A stretch of 64,000 nucleotides of DNA from Hydractinia symbiolongicarpus. Lineage: Eukaryota; Cnidaria; Hydrozoa; Anthoathecata; Hydractiniidae. The stretch spans positions 2,294,001 to 2,358,000 of the forward strand of contig NC_079875.1 in the NCBI RefSeq assembly GCF_029227915.1, in the 5' to 3' direction. Made by a program: the position numbers and the translations under genes. The stretch's first letter is position 1; every line of letters starts with the position of its first letter. This document shows, one piece after another, positions 36,161 through 48,350 of the stretch. The notes below the pieces were generated by a model. That model ran no database searches, had not been told where the DNA came from, and was given only the letters and a program-made list of their open reading frames with translations.

Positions 36161-37640
36161 GTATAGTCGAATGTATACAAAGAAAGAACCCTGTGAGTAA
36201 ACTCATTTCCAAAACGATTTTTTAAATTATCTTTTTACCACTAAAACGCATGAGACTTGTAGTTTCCAAAAATATTTTCATTTTTAATGAGACGCTTAAT
36301 GAAAGAGGTTTAATCGCCGGCAAACGAAATACCACGATTTCCCTAAATCCCGGGCTTGTCCCGTATAGTCGAATGTTTACAAAGAAAGTACCCTGTGAGT
36401 AAACTCATTTCCAGAAAGATTTTTTAAATTATCTTTTCACCACTAAAACGCATGAGACTTGTAGTTTTAAAAAATGTTTTCATTTTTGATGGGACGCTGA
36501 ATAAAAGAAGTTTAATCGCCGGCACACGAAAACCCGCGATTTCCCGTAAATCCCGGACTGGGCCCGTATAGTCAAAAGTATACAAAGAAAGTACCCAGGG
36601 AGTAAACTCATTTCCCGAACGATTTTTTAAATTATTTTTTCACCACTAAAACGCATGAGACTTGTAGTTTTCAAAATTGTTTTCATTTTTGATGAGACGC
36701 TTAATGAAAGAGGTTTAATCGCCGGCAAACGAAATACCACGATTTCCCTAAATCCCGGGCTTGTCCCGTATAGTCGAATGTTTACAAAGAAAGTACCCTG
36801 TGAGTAAACTCATTTCCAGAACGATTTTTTAAATTATTTTTTCACCACTAAAACGCGTGAGACTTGTAGTTTTCAAAGGTGTTTTCATTTTTGATGAGAC
36901 GCTGAATAAAAGAAGTTTAATCGCCGGCAAACGAAAACCCGCGATTTCCCGTAAATCCCGGACTCGGCCCGTATAGTCAAAAGTATACAAAGAAAGTACC
37001 CAGGGAGTAAACTCATTTCCCGAACGATTTTTTAAACTATTATTTCACCACTAAAGCCCATGAGACTTGTAGTTTTCAGAAATGTTTTCATTTTTGATGA
37101 GAGGCTTAATGAATGTGGTTTAATAGCCGGCAAACGAAAACCCGTGATTTCATGTAAATCCCGGGCTTGGCCCGTATAGTCGAATGTATACAAAGAAAGT
37201 ACCCTGTGAGTAAACTCATTTCCAAAACGGTTTTTTAAATTATCTTTTCACCACTAAAACGCATGAGACTTGTAGTTTTCAAAAGTGTTTTCATTTTTGA
37301 TGAGACGCTGAATAAAAGAAGTTTAATCGCCGGCAAACGAAAACCCACGACTTCCCGTAACTCCCGGACTCAACCCGTATAGTCAAAAGTATACAAAGAA
37401 AGTTCCCAGGGAGTAAACTCATTTCCCGTACGATTTCTTAAATTATTTTTTCAACACTAAAAGGCATGAGACTTGTAGTTTTCAGAAATGTTTTCATTTT
37501 TGATGAGACGCTTAATGAAAGTGGTTTAATCTCCGGCAAACGAAAACCCGCGAGTTCCCGTAAATCCCGGGCTTGGCCCGTATAGTCGAATGTATACAAA
37601 GAAAGAACCCTGTGAGTAAACTCATTTCCAAAACGATTTT
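36161..37640 (+). repeat. Mosaic monomers between the 5-mer and 6-mer blocks
   Basis: 36.16-36.72 kb follows the order at 32.51-33.06 kb. The unit ending near 36.77 kb is a hybrid: a TTTTCAAAATTG left half joined to an S-type AAATACCACG right half. 36.77-37.6 kb then returns to the 5-mer order. No gene-like feature. Confidence 0.78.
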
Positions 37641-38855
37641 TTAAATTATCTTTTTACCACTAAAACGCATGAGACTTGTAGTTTCCAAAAATATTTTCAT
37701 TTTTAATGAGACGCTTAATGAAAGAGGTTTAATCGCCGGCAAACGAAATACCACGATTTCCCTAAATCCCGGGCTTGTCCCGTATAGTCGAATGTTTACA
37801 AAGAAAGTACCCTGTGAGTAAACTCATTTCCAGAAAGATTTTTTAAATTATCTTTTTACCACTAAAACGCATGAGACTTGTAGTTTTAAAAAATGTTTTT
37901 ATTTTTGATGGGACGCTGAATAAAAGAAGTTTAATCGCCGGCACACGAAAACCCGCGATTTCCCGTAAATCCCGGACTGGGCCCGTATAGTCAAAAGTAT
38001 ACAAAGAAAGTACCCAGGGAGTAAACTCATTTCCCGAACGATTTTTTAAATTATTTTTTCACCACTAAAACGCATGAGACTTGTAGTTTTCAAAAATGTT
38101 TTTATTTTTGAGGAGACGCTGAATAAAAGAAGTTTAATCGCCGGCAAACGAAAACCCGCGATTTCCCGTAAATCCCGGGCTTTGCCCGTATAGTCGAATG
38201 TATACAAAGAAAGTACCCTGTGAGTAAACTCATTTCCAGAACGATTTTTTAAATTATTTTTTCACCACTAAAACGCGTGAGATTTGTAGTTTTCAAAAGT
38301 GTTTTCATTTTTGATGAGACGCTGAATAAAAGAAGTTTAATCGCCGGCAAACGAAAACCCGCGATTTCCCGTAAATCCCGGGTTTGGCCCGCATAGTTGA
38401 ATGTATATAAAGAAAGTACTCAGGGAGGAAACTGATTTCCCGAACGATTTTTCAAATTATTTCTGCACACTAGAACGAATGAGACTTGTAGTTTCCAAAA
38501 ATATTCTCATTTTCAATGAGACGCTTAATGAAAGAGGTTTAATCGCCGGCAAACGAAATACCACGATTTCCCTAAATCCCGGGCTTGTCCAGTATAGTCG
38601 AATGTTTACAAAGAAAGTACCCTGTGAGTAAACTCATTTCCAGAAAGATTTTTTAAATTATCTTTTCACCACTAAAACGCATGAGACTTGTAGTTTTCAA
38701 AAATGTTTTCATTTTTGATGAGACGCTGAATAAAAGGAGTTTAATCGCCGGCAAACGAAAACCTGCGATTTCCCGTAAATCCCGGACTCGGCCCGTATAG
38801 TCAAAAGTATACAATGAAAGTACCCAGGGAGTAAACTCATTTCCCGAACGAATGT
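37641..38855 (+). repeat. 6-mer higher-order repeat, unit 1 (1215 bp)
   Basis: Six units matching 38856-40070. Markers at 1215-bp offset are CGGCACACG, TTTTTGAGGAGACG, GGGCTTTGCCC, GCATAGTTGAATG (38391/39606), AAGTACTCAGGGAGG and ATACAATGAAAG. Confidence 0.88.
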
Positions 38856-40070
38856 TTAAATTATCTTTTTACCACTAAAACGCATGAGACTTGTGGTTTC
38901 CAAAAATATTTTCATTTTTAATGAGACGCTTAATGAAAGAGGTTTAATCGCCGGCAAACGAAATACCACGATTTCCCTAAATCCCGGGCTTGTCCCGCAT
39001 AGTCGAATGTTTACAAAGAAAGTACCCTGTGAGTAAACTCATTTCCAGAAAGATTTTTTAAATTATCTTTTTACCACTAAAACGCATGAGACTTGTAGTT
39101 TTAAAAAATGTTTTTATTTTTGATGGGACGCTGAATAAAAGAAGTTTAATCGCCGGCACACGAAAACCCGCGATTTCCCGTAAATCCCGGACTGGGCCCG
39201 TATAGTCAAAAGTATACAAAGAAAGTACCCAGGGAGTAAACTCATTTCCCGAACGATTTTTTAAATTATTTTTTCACCACTAAAACGCATGAGACTTGTA
39301 GTTTTCAAAAATGTTTTCATTTTTGAGGAGACGCTGAATAAAAGAAGTTTAATCGCCGGCAAACGAAAACCCGCGATTTCCCGTAAATCCCGGGCTTTGC
39401 CCGTATAGTCGAATGTATACAAAGAAAGTACCCTGTGAGTAAACTCATTTCCAGAACGATTTTTTAAATTATTTTTTCACCACTAAAACGCGTGAGATTT
39501 GTAGTTTTCAAAAGTGTTTTCATTTTTGATGAGACGCTGAATAAAAGAAGTTTAATCGCCGGCAAACGAAAACCCGCGATTTCCCGTAAATCCCGGGTTT
39601 GGCCCGCATAGTTGAATGTATATAAAGAAAGTACTCAGGGAGGAAACTGATTTCCCGAACGATTTTTCAAATTATTTCTGCACACTAGAACGAATGAGAC
39701 TTGTAGTTTCCAAAAATATTCTCATTTTCAATGAGACGCTTAATGAAAGAGGTTTAATCGCCGGCAAACGAAATACCACGATTTCCCTAAATCCCGGGCT
39801 TGTCCCGTATAGTCGAATGTTTACAAAGAAAGTACCCTGTGAGTAAACTCATTTCCAGAAAGATTTTTTAAATTATCTTTTCACCACTAAAACGCATGAG
39901 ACTTGTAGTTTTCAAAAATGTTTTCATTTTTGATGAGACGCTGAATAAAAGGAGTTTAATCGCCGGCAAACGAAAACCTGCGATTTCCCGTAAATCCCGG
40001 ACTCGGCCCGTATAGTCAAAAGTATACAATGAAAGTACCCAGGGAGTAAACTCATTTCCCGAACGATTTT
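38856..40070 (+). repeat. 6-mer higher-order repeat, unit 2 (1215 bp)
   Basis: Tandem copy of the preceding unit. The joint reads CCCGAACGAATGTTTAAATT at about 38843-38861: the left side follows the end of the unit and the right side its start, with the usual GATTTTTTAAATT altered at the joint. Confidence 0.88.
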
Positions 40071-42443
40071 TTAAATTATTATTTCGCCACTAAAGCCCAT
40101 GAGACTTGTAGTTTTCAGAAATGTTTTCATTTTTGATGAGACGCTTAATGAAAGTGGTTTAATCGCCGGCAAACGAAAACCCGCGATTTCCCGTAAATCC
40201 CGGACTCGGCCCGTATAGTCAAAAGTATACAAAGAAAGTACCCAGGGAGTAAACTCATTTCCAGAACGATTTTTTAAATTATTTTTTCACCACTAAAACG
40301 CGTGAGACTTGTAGTTTTCAAAAGTGTTTTCATTTTTGATGAGACACTGAATAAAAGAAGTTTAATCGCCGGCAAACGAAAACCCGCGATTTTCCGTAAA
40401 TCTCGGACTCGGCCCGTATAGTCAAAAGTATACAAAGAAAGTACCCGGGGGGTAAACTCATTTCCCGAACGATTTTTGAAATTATTTTTTTACCACTAAA
40501 ACGCATGAGACTTGTAGTTTTCAGAAATGTTTTCATTTTTGATGAGACGCTTAGTGAAAGTGGTTTAATCGCCGGCAAACGTAAACCCGCGATTTCCCGT
40601 AAATCCCAAGCTTGACCCGTATAGTCGAATGTCTACAAAGAAAGTACCCTGTGAGTAAACTCATTTCCCAAACGATTTTTTAAATTATTATTTCACCACT
40701 AAAGCCCATGAGACTTGTAGTTTTTAAAAATGTTTTCATTTTTGATTAGACGCTGAATAAAAGAAGTTTAATTGCCGGCAAACGAAAACCCGCAATTTCC
40801 CGTAAATCCCGGACTCGGCCCGTATAGTCAAAAGTATACAAAGAAAGTACCCAGGGAGTAAACTCATTTCCCGAACGATTTTTTAAATTATTATTTCACC
40901 ACTAAAGCCCATGAGACTTGTAGTTTTCTAAAATGTTTTCATTTTTGATGAGACGCTGATTAAAAGAAGTTTAATCGCCGGCAAACGAAAACCTGCCATT
41001 TCCCGTAAACCCCGGACTCGGCCCGTATAGTCAAAAGTATATGAAGAAAGTACCCAGGGAGTAAACTCATTTCCCGAACGATTTTTTATATTATTTTTTC
41101 ACCACTAAAACGCATGAGACTTGTAGTTTTCAAAAGTGTTTTCATTTTTGATGAGACGCTGAATAAAAGAAGTTTAATCGCCGGCAAACGAAAACCCGCA
41201 ATTTCCCGTAAATCCCGGGCTTGGCCCGTATAGTTGAATGTATATAAAGAAAGTACCCAGGGAGTAAACTGATTTCCCGAACGATTTTTCAAATTTTTTC
41301 TGCACCACTAGAACGAATGAGACTTGTAGATTCCAAAAATGTTTGCATTTTTAATGAGACGCCTAATGAAAGAGGTTTAATCGCCGGCAAACGAAATACC
41401 ACGATTTCCCTAAATCCCGGGCTTGTCCCGTATAGTCGAATGTTTACAAAGAAAGTACCCTGTGAGTAAACTCATTTCCAGAACGATTTTTTAAATTACT
41501 TTTTCACCACTAAAACGCGTGAGACTTGTAGTTTTCAAAAGTGTTTTCATTTTTGATGAGACGCTTAATGAAAGAGGTTTAATCGCCGGCAAACGTTAAC
41601 CCGCGATTTCCCGTAAATCCCAGGCTTGGCCCGTATAGTCGAATGTATACAAAGAAAGTATTCTGTGAGTAAACTCATTTCCCAAACGATTTTTTAAATT
41701 ATTATTTCACCACTAAAGCCCATGAGACTTGTAGTTTTTAAAAATGTTTTCATTTTTGATGAGACGCTGAATAAAAGAAGTTTAATCGCCGGCAAACGAA
41801 AACCCGCGATTTCCCGTAAATCCCGGACTCGGTCCGTATAGTCAAAAGTATACAAAGAAAGTACCCAGGGAGTAAACTCATTTCCCGAACGATTTTTTAA
41901 ATTAATATTTCACCACTAAAGCCCATGAGACTTGTAGTTTTCAGAAATGTTTTCATCTTTGATGAGACGCTGAATAAAAGAAGTTTAATCGCCGGCAAAC
42001 GAAAACCCGCGATTTCCCGTAAATCCCGGACTCGGCCCGTATAGTCAAAAGTATACAAAGAAAGTACCCAGGGAGTAAACTCATTTCCCGAACGATTTTT
42101 TAAATTATTATTTCACCACTAAATCCCAGGAGACTTGTAGTTTTCAAAAATGTTTTCATTTTTGATGAGACGCTGATTAAAAGAAGTTTAATCGCCGGCA
42201 AACGAAAACCTGCCATTTCCCGTAAACCCCGGACTCGGCCCGTATAGTCAAAAGTATACAAAGAAAGTACCCAGGGAGTAAACTCATTTCCCGAACGATT
42301 TTTTAAATTATTTTTTCACCACTAAAACGCATGAGACTTGTAGTTTTCAAAATTGTTTTCATTTTTGATGAGACGCTTAATGAAAGAGGTTTAATCGCCG
42401 GCAAACAAAAACCCGCGATTTCACGTAAATCCCGGGCTTGGCC
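39403..42443 (+). repeat. 15-mer higher-order repeat, unit 1 (3041 bp)
   Basis: Fifteen units matched by 42444-45014 at a constant 3041-bp offset. It overlaps the second 6-mer copy, so the 6-mer formed first and part of it was then carried into the 15-mer. Private markers are CCCGGGGGGTAAAC, CCCAAGCTTGACCC, GAATGTCTACAAAG, GTATATGAAG, GTAGATTCC with GTTTGCATTTTT, CGTTAACCCGCG and TTTTCATCTTTGATG. Confidence 0.88.
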
Positions 42444-45014
42444 GTATAGTCGAATGTATACAAAGAAAGTACCCTGTGAGTAAACTCATTTCCAGAACGA
42501 TTTTTTAAATTATTTTTTCACCACTAAAACGCGTGAGATTTGTAGTTTTCAAAAGTGTTTTCATTTTTGATGAGACGCTGAATAAAAGAAGTTTAATCGC
42601 CGGCAAACGAAAACCTGCGATTTCCCGTAAATCCCGGGTTTGGCCCGCATAGTTGAATGTATATAAAGAAAGTACTCAGGGAGGAAACTGATTTCCCGAA
42701 CGATTTTTCAAATTTTTTCTGCACACTAGAACGAATGAGACTTGTAGTTTCCAAAAATATTCTCATTTTCAATGAGACGCTTAATGAAAGAGGTTTAATC
42801 GCCGGCAAACGAAATACCACGATTTCCCTAAATCCCGGGCTTGTCCCGTATAGTCGAATGTTTACAAAGAAAGTACCCTGTGAGTAAACTCATTTCCAGA
42901 AAGATTTTTTAAATTATCTTTTCACCACTAAAACGCATGAGACTTGTAGTTTTCAAAAATGTTTTCATTTTTGATGAGACGCTGAATAAAAGGAGTTTAA
43001 TCGCCGGCAAACGAAAACCTGCGATTTCCCGTAAATCCCGGACTCGGCCCGTATAGTCAAAAGTATACAATGAAAGTACCCAGGGAGTAAACTCATTTCC
43101 CGAACGATTTTTTAAATTATTATTTCGCCACTAAAGCCCATGAGACTTGTAGTTTTCAGAAATGTTTTCATTTTTGATGAGACGCTTAATGAAAGTGGTT
43201 TAATCGCCGGCAAACGAAAACCCACGATTTCCCGTAAATCCCGGACTCGGCCCGTATAGTCAAAAGTATACAAAGAAAGTACCCAGGGAGTAAACTCATT
43301 TCCAGAACGATTTTTTAAATTATTTTTTCACCACTAAAACGCGTGAGACTTGTAGTTTTCAAAAGTGTTTTCATTTTTGATGAGACACTGAATAAAAGAA
43401 GTTTAATCGCCGGCAAACGAAAACCCGCGATTTTCCGTAAATCCCGGACTCGGCCCGTATAGTCAAAAGTATACAAAGAAAGTACCCGGGGGGTAAACTC
43501 ATTTCCCGAACGATTTTTGAAATTATTTTTTTACCACTAAAACGCATGAGACTTGTAGTTTTCAGAAATGTTTTCATTTTTGATGAGACGCTTAGTGAAA
43601 GTGGTTTAATCGCCGGCAAACGTAAACCCGCGATTTCCCGTAAATCCCAAGCTTGACCCGTATAGTCGAATGTCTACAAAGAAAGTACCCTGTGAGTAAA
43701 CTCATTTCCCAAACGATTTTTTAAATTATTATTTCACCACTAAAGCCCATGAGACTTGTAGTTTTTAAAAATGTTTTCATTTTTGATGAGACGCTGAATA
43801 AAAGAAGTTTAATCGCCGGCAAACGAAAACCCGCAATTTCCCGTAAATCCCGGACTCGGCCCGTATAGTCAAAAGTATACAAAGAAAGTACCCAGGGAGT
43901 AAACTCATTTCCCGAACGATTTTTTAAATTATTATTTCACCACTAAAGCCCATGAGACTTGTAGTTTTCTAAAATGTTTTCATTTTTGATGAGACGCTGA
44001 TTAAAAGAAGTTTAATCGCCGGCAAACGAAAACCTGCCATTTCCCGTAAACCCCAGACTCGGCCCGTATAGTCAAAAGTATATGAAGAAAGTACCCAGGG
44101 AGTAAACTCATTTCCCGAACGATTTTTTATATTATTTTTTCACCACTAAAACGCATGAGACTTGTAGTTTTCAAAAGTGTTTTCATTTTTGATGAGACGC
44201 TGAATAAAAGAAGTTTAATCGCCGGCAAACGAAAACCCGCGATTTCCCTTAAATCCCGGGCTTGGCCCGTATAGTTGAATGTATATAAAGAAAGTACCCA
44301 GGGAGTAAACTGATTTCCCGAACGATTTTTCAAATTTTTTCTGCACCACTAGAACGAATGAGACTTGTAGATTCCAAAAATGTTTGCATTTTTAATGAGA
44401 CGCCTAATGAAAGAGGTTTAATCGCCGGCAAACGAAATACCACGATTTCCCTAAATCCCGGGCTTGTCCCGTATAGTCGAATGTTTACAAAGAAAGTACC
44501 CTGTGAGTAAACTCATTTCCAGAACGATTTTTTAAATTATTTTTTCACCACTAAAACGCGTGAGACTTGTAGTTTTCAAAAGTGTTTTCATTTTTGATGA
44601 GACGCTTAATGAAAGAGGTTTAATCGCCGGCAAACGTTAACCCGCGATTTCCCGTAAATCCCAGGCTTGGCCCGTATAGTCGAATGTATACAAAGAAAGT
44701 ATTCTGTGAGTAAACTCATTTCCCAAACGATTTTTTAAATTATTATTTCACCACTAAAGCCCATGAGACTTGTAGTTTTTAAAAATGTTTTCATTTTTGA
44801 TGAGACGCTGAATAAAAGAAGTTTAATCGCCGGCAAACGAAAACCCGCGATTTCCCGTAAATCCCGGACTCGGTCCGTATAGTCAAAAGTATACAAAGAA
44901 AGTACCCAGGGAGTAAACTCATTTCTTGAACGATTTTTTAAATTAATATTTCACCACTAAAGCCAATGAGACTTGTAGTTTTCAGAAATGTTTTCATCTT
45001 TGATGAGACGCTGA
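42444..45014 (+). repeat. 15-mer higher-order repeat, incomplete unit 2 (~2571 bp)
   Basis: Copy of 39403-41973 with few differences (TTTGATTAGACGC at 40.74 kb against TTTGATGAGACGC; AATCTCGGAC against AATCCCGGAC). It ends at 45014, where GCTGAATAAAAG changes to GCTGATTAAAAG and the sequence jumps back to an order like 44.0 kb. Confidence 0.88.
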
Positions 45015-46020
45015 TTAAAAGAAGTTTAATCGCCGGCAAACGAAAACCTGCCATTTCCCGTAAACCCCGGACTCGGCCCGTATAGTCAAAAGTATATGAA
45101 GAAAGTACCCAGGGAGTAAACTCATTTCCCGAACGATTTTTTATATTATTTTTTCACCACTAAAACGCATGAGACTTGTAGTTTTCAAAAGTGTTTTCAT
45201 TTTTGATGAGACGCTGAATAAAAGAAGTTTAATCGCCGGCAAACGAAAACCCGCGATTTCCCGTAAATTCCGGGCTTGGCCCGTATAGTTGAATGTATAT
45301 AAAGAAAGTACCCAGGGAGTAAACTGATTACCCGAACGATTTTTCAAATTATTTCTGCACCACTAGAACGAATGAGACTTGTAGATTCCAAAAATGTTTT
45401 CATTTTTAATGAGACGCTTAATGAAAGAAGTTTAATCGCCGGCAAACGAAATACCACGATTTCCCTAAATCCCGGGCTTGTCCTGTATAGTCGAATGTTT
45501 ACAAAGAAAGTACCCTGTGAGTAAACTCATTTCCAGAACGATTTTTTAAATTATTTTTTCACCACTAAAACGCGTGAGAGTTGTAGTTTTTAAAAGTGTT
45601 TTCATTTTTGATGAAACGCTTAATGAAAGAGGTTTAATCGCCAGCAAACGTAAACCCGCGATTTCCCGTAAATCCCAGGCTTGGCCCGTATAGTCGAATG
45701 TATACAAAGAAAGTATCCTGTGAGTAAACTCATTTCCCAAACGATTTTTTAAATTATTATTTCACCACTAAAGCCCATGAGACTTGTAGTTTTTAAAAAT
45801 GTTTTCATTTTTGATAAGACGCTGAATAAAAGAAGTTTAATCGCCGGCAAACGAAAACCCGCGATTTCCCGTAAATCCCGGACTCGGCCCGTATAGTCAA
45901 AAGTATACAAAGAAAGTACCCAGGGAGTAAACTCATTTCCCGAACGAATTTTTAAATTATTATTTCACCACTAAAGCCCATGAGACTTGTAGTTTTCAGA
46001 AATGTTTTCATTTTTGATGA
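45015..46020 (+). repeat. 5-mer duplication of 44.0-45.0 kb (1014-bp offset)
   Basis: Five units following the allele order of 44.00-45.01 kb at 1014-bp offset (GTATATGAAG, TTGAATGTATAT, GTAGATTCC S type). Differences include AACTGATTACCCG, TCCTGTATAG and GAGAGTTGTAG. The second copy is visibly more diverged than the 7-mer pairs elsewhere. Confidence 0.75.
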
Positions 46021-48350
46021 GACGCTTAATGAAAGTGGTTTAATCGCCGGCAAACGAAAACCCGCGATTTCCCGTAAATCCCGGGCCTGGCCCGTATAGT
46101 CGAATGTATACAAAAAAAGTACCCAGGGAGTAAACTCATTTCCAAAACGATTTTTTAAATTATTTTTTCACCACTAAAACGCGTGAGACTTGTAGTTTTC
46201 AAAAGTGTTTTCATTTTTGATGAGACGCTGAATAAAAGAAGTTTAATCGCCGGCAAACGAAAACCCGCGATTTCCCGTAAATCCCGGGTTTGGCCCGCAT
46301 AGTTGAATGTATATAAAGAAAGTACCCAGGGAGGAAACTGATTTCCCGAACGATTTTTCAAATTATTTCTGCACACTAGAACGAATGAGACTTGTAGTTT
46401 CCAAAAATGTTTTCATTTTTAATGAGACGCTTTATGAAAGAGGTTTAATCGCCGGCAAACGAAATACCACGATTTCCCTAAATCCCGGGCTTGTCCCGTA
46501 TAGTCGAATGTTTACAAAGAAAGTACCCTATGAGTAAACACATTTACAGAACGATTTTTTAATTTATCTCTTCACCACTAAAACGCATGAGACTTGTAGT
46601 TTTCAAATATGTTTTCATTTTTGATGAGACGCTGAATAAAAGAAGTTTAATCGCCGGCAAACGAAAACCGCGATTTCCCGTAAATCCCGGACTCGGCCCG
46701 TATAGTCAAAAGTATACAAAGAGAGTACCCAGGGAGTAAACTCATTTCCCGAACGATTTTTTAAATTATTTTTTCACCACTAAAACGCATGAGACTTGTA
46801 GTTTTCAGAAATGTTTTCATTTTTGATGAGACGCTTAGTGAAAGTGGTTTAATCGCCGGCAAACGAAAACCCGCGATTTCCCGTAAATCCCGGGCTTGGC
46901 CCGTATAGTCGAATGTATACAAGGAAAGTACCCTGTGAGTAAACTCATTTCCAAAACGATTTTTTAAATTATCTTTTCACCACTAAAACGCATGAGACTT
47001 GTAGTTTTCAAAAATGTTTTCATTTTTGATGAGACGCTGAATAAAAGGAGTTTAATCGCCGGCAAACAAAAACCTGCGATTTCCCGTAAATCCCGGACTC
47101 GGCCCGTATAGTCAAAAGTATACAAAGAAAGTACCGAGGGAGTAAACTCATTTCCCGAACGATTTTTTAAATTATTATTTCACCACTAACGCCCATGAGA
47201 CTTGTAGTTTTCAGAAATGTTTTCATTTTTGATGAGACGCTTAATGAAAGTGGTTTAATCGCCGGCAAACGAAAACCCGCGATTTCCCGTAAATCCCAGG
47301 CTTGGCCCGTATAGTCGAATGTATACAAAGAAAGTATCCTGTGAGTAAACTCATTTCCCAAACGATTTTTTAAATTATTATTTCACCACTAAAGCCCATG
47401 AGACTTGTAGTTTTTAAAAATGTTTTCATTTTTGATGAGACGCTGAATAAAAGAAGTTTAATCGCCGGCAAACGAAAACCCGCGATTTCCCGTAAATCCC
47501 GGGCTTGGCCCGTATAGTTGAATGTATATAAAGAAAGTACCCAGGGAGTAAACTGATTTCTCGAACGATTTTTCAAATTATTTCTGCACCACTAGAACTC
47601 ATGAGACTTGTAGTTTTCAGAAATGTTTTCATTTTTGATGAGACGCTTAATGAAAGAGGTTTAATCGCCGGCAAACGAAATACCACGATTTACCTAAATC
47701 CCGGGCTTGTCCCGTATAGTCGAATGTTTACAAAGAAAGTACCCTATGAGTAAACTCATTTACAGAACGATTTTTTAATTTATCTCTTCACCACTAAAAC
47801 GCATGACTCTTGTAGTTTTCAAATATGTTTTCATTTTTGATGAGACGCTGAATAAAAGGAGTTTAATCGCCGGCAAACGAAAACCTGCGATTTCCCGTAA
47901 ATCCCGGACTCGGCCCGTATAGTCAAAAGTATACAAAGAAAGTACCGAGGGAGTAAACTCATTTCCCGAACGTTTTTTTAAATTATTATTTCACCACTAA
48001 AGCCCATGAGACTTGTAGTTTTCAGAAATGTTTTCATTTTTGATGAGACGCTTAATGAAAGTGGTTTAATCGCCGGCAAACGAAAACCCGCGATTTCCCG
48101 TAAATCCCGGGCTTGGCCCGTATAGTCGAATGTATACAAAAAAAGTACCCTGTCAGTAAACTCATTTCCAGAACGATTTTTTAAATTATTTTTTCACCAC
48201 TAAAACGCGTGAGACTTGTAGTTTTTAAAAGTGTTTTCATTTTTGATGAGACGCTTAATGAAAGAGGTTTAATCGCCGGCAAACGTAAACCCGCGATTTC
48301 CCGTAAATCCCAGGCTTGGCCCGTATAGTCGAATGTATACAAAGAAAGTA
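46021..48350 (+). repeat. Mixed monomers with a 4-mer (811 bp) echo
   Basis: About eleven units. GTACCGAGGG recurs at 47131 and 47942 (811 bp). An S unit with TTTATGAAAG followed by CTATGAG, TTTACAGAACG and TTTTTTAATTTATCTC begins here (46.4 kb) and recurs at 48.7 and 51.1 kb. The one-base-deleted AAAACCGCG class (202-bp units) first appears at 46.66 kb. No other feature. Confidence 0.78.

Larger units (their letters stand above)
23515..37640 (+). repeat. Territory of a three-unit marker cassette
   Basis: A unit with GAGAGGCTTAATGAATG and TTTCATGTAAATC occurs nine times, at 23515, 25544, 27775, 30410, 32032, 34060, 35073, 36086 and 37099. Spacings are 2029, 2231, 2635, 1622, 2028, 1013, 1013 and 1013 bp (10, 11, 13, 8, 10, 5, 5, 5 monomers). 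In eight of nine cases it is followed by a CCACGACTTCCCGTAACTCC unit with CTCAACCCG, then an AAAGGCATGAG unit. The copy at 36086 is instead followed by a different unit, a recombination joint near 36186. The full cassette is not seen outside this interval. Confidence 0.85.
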
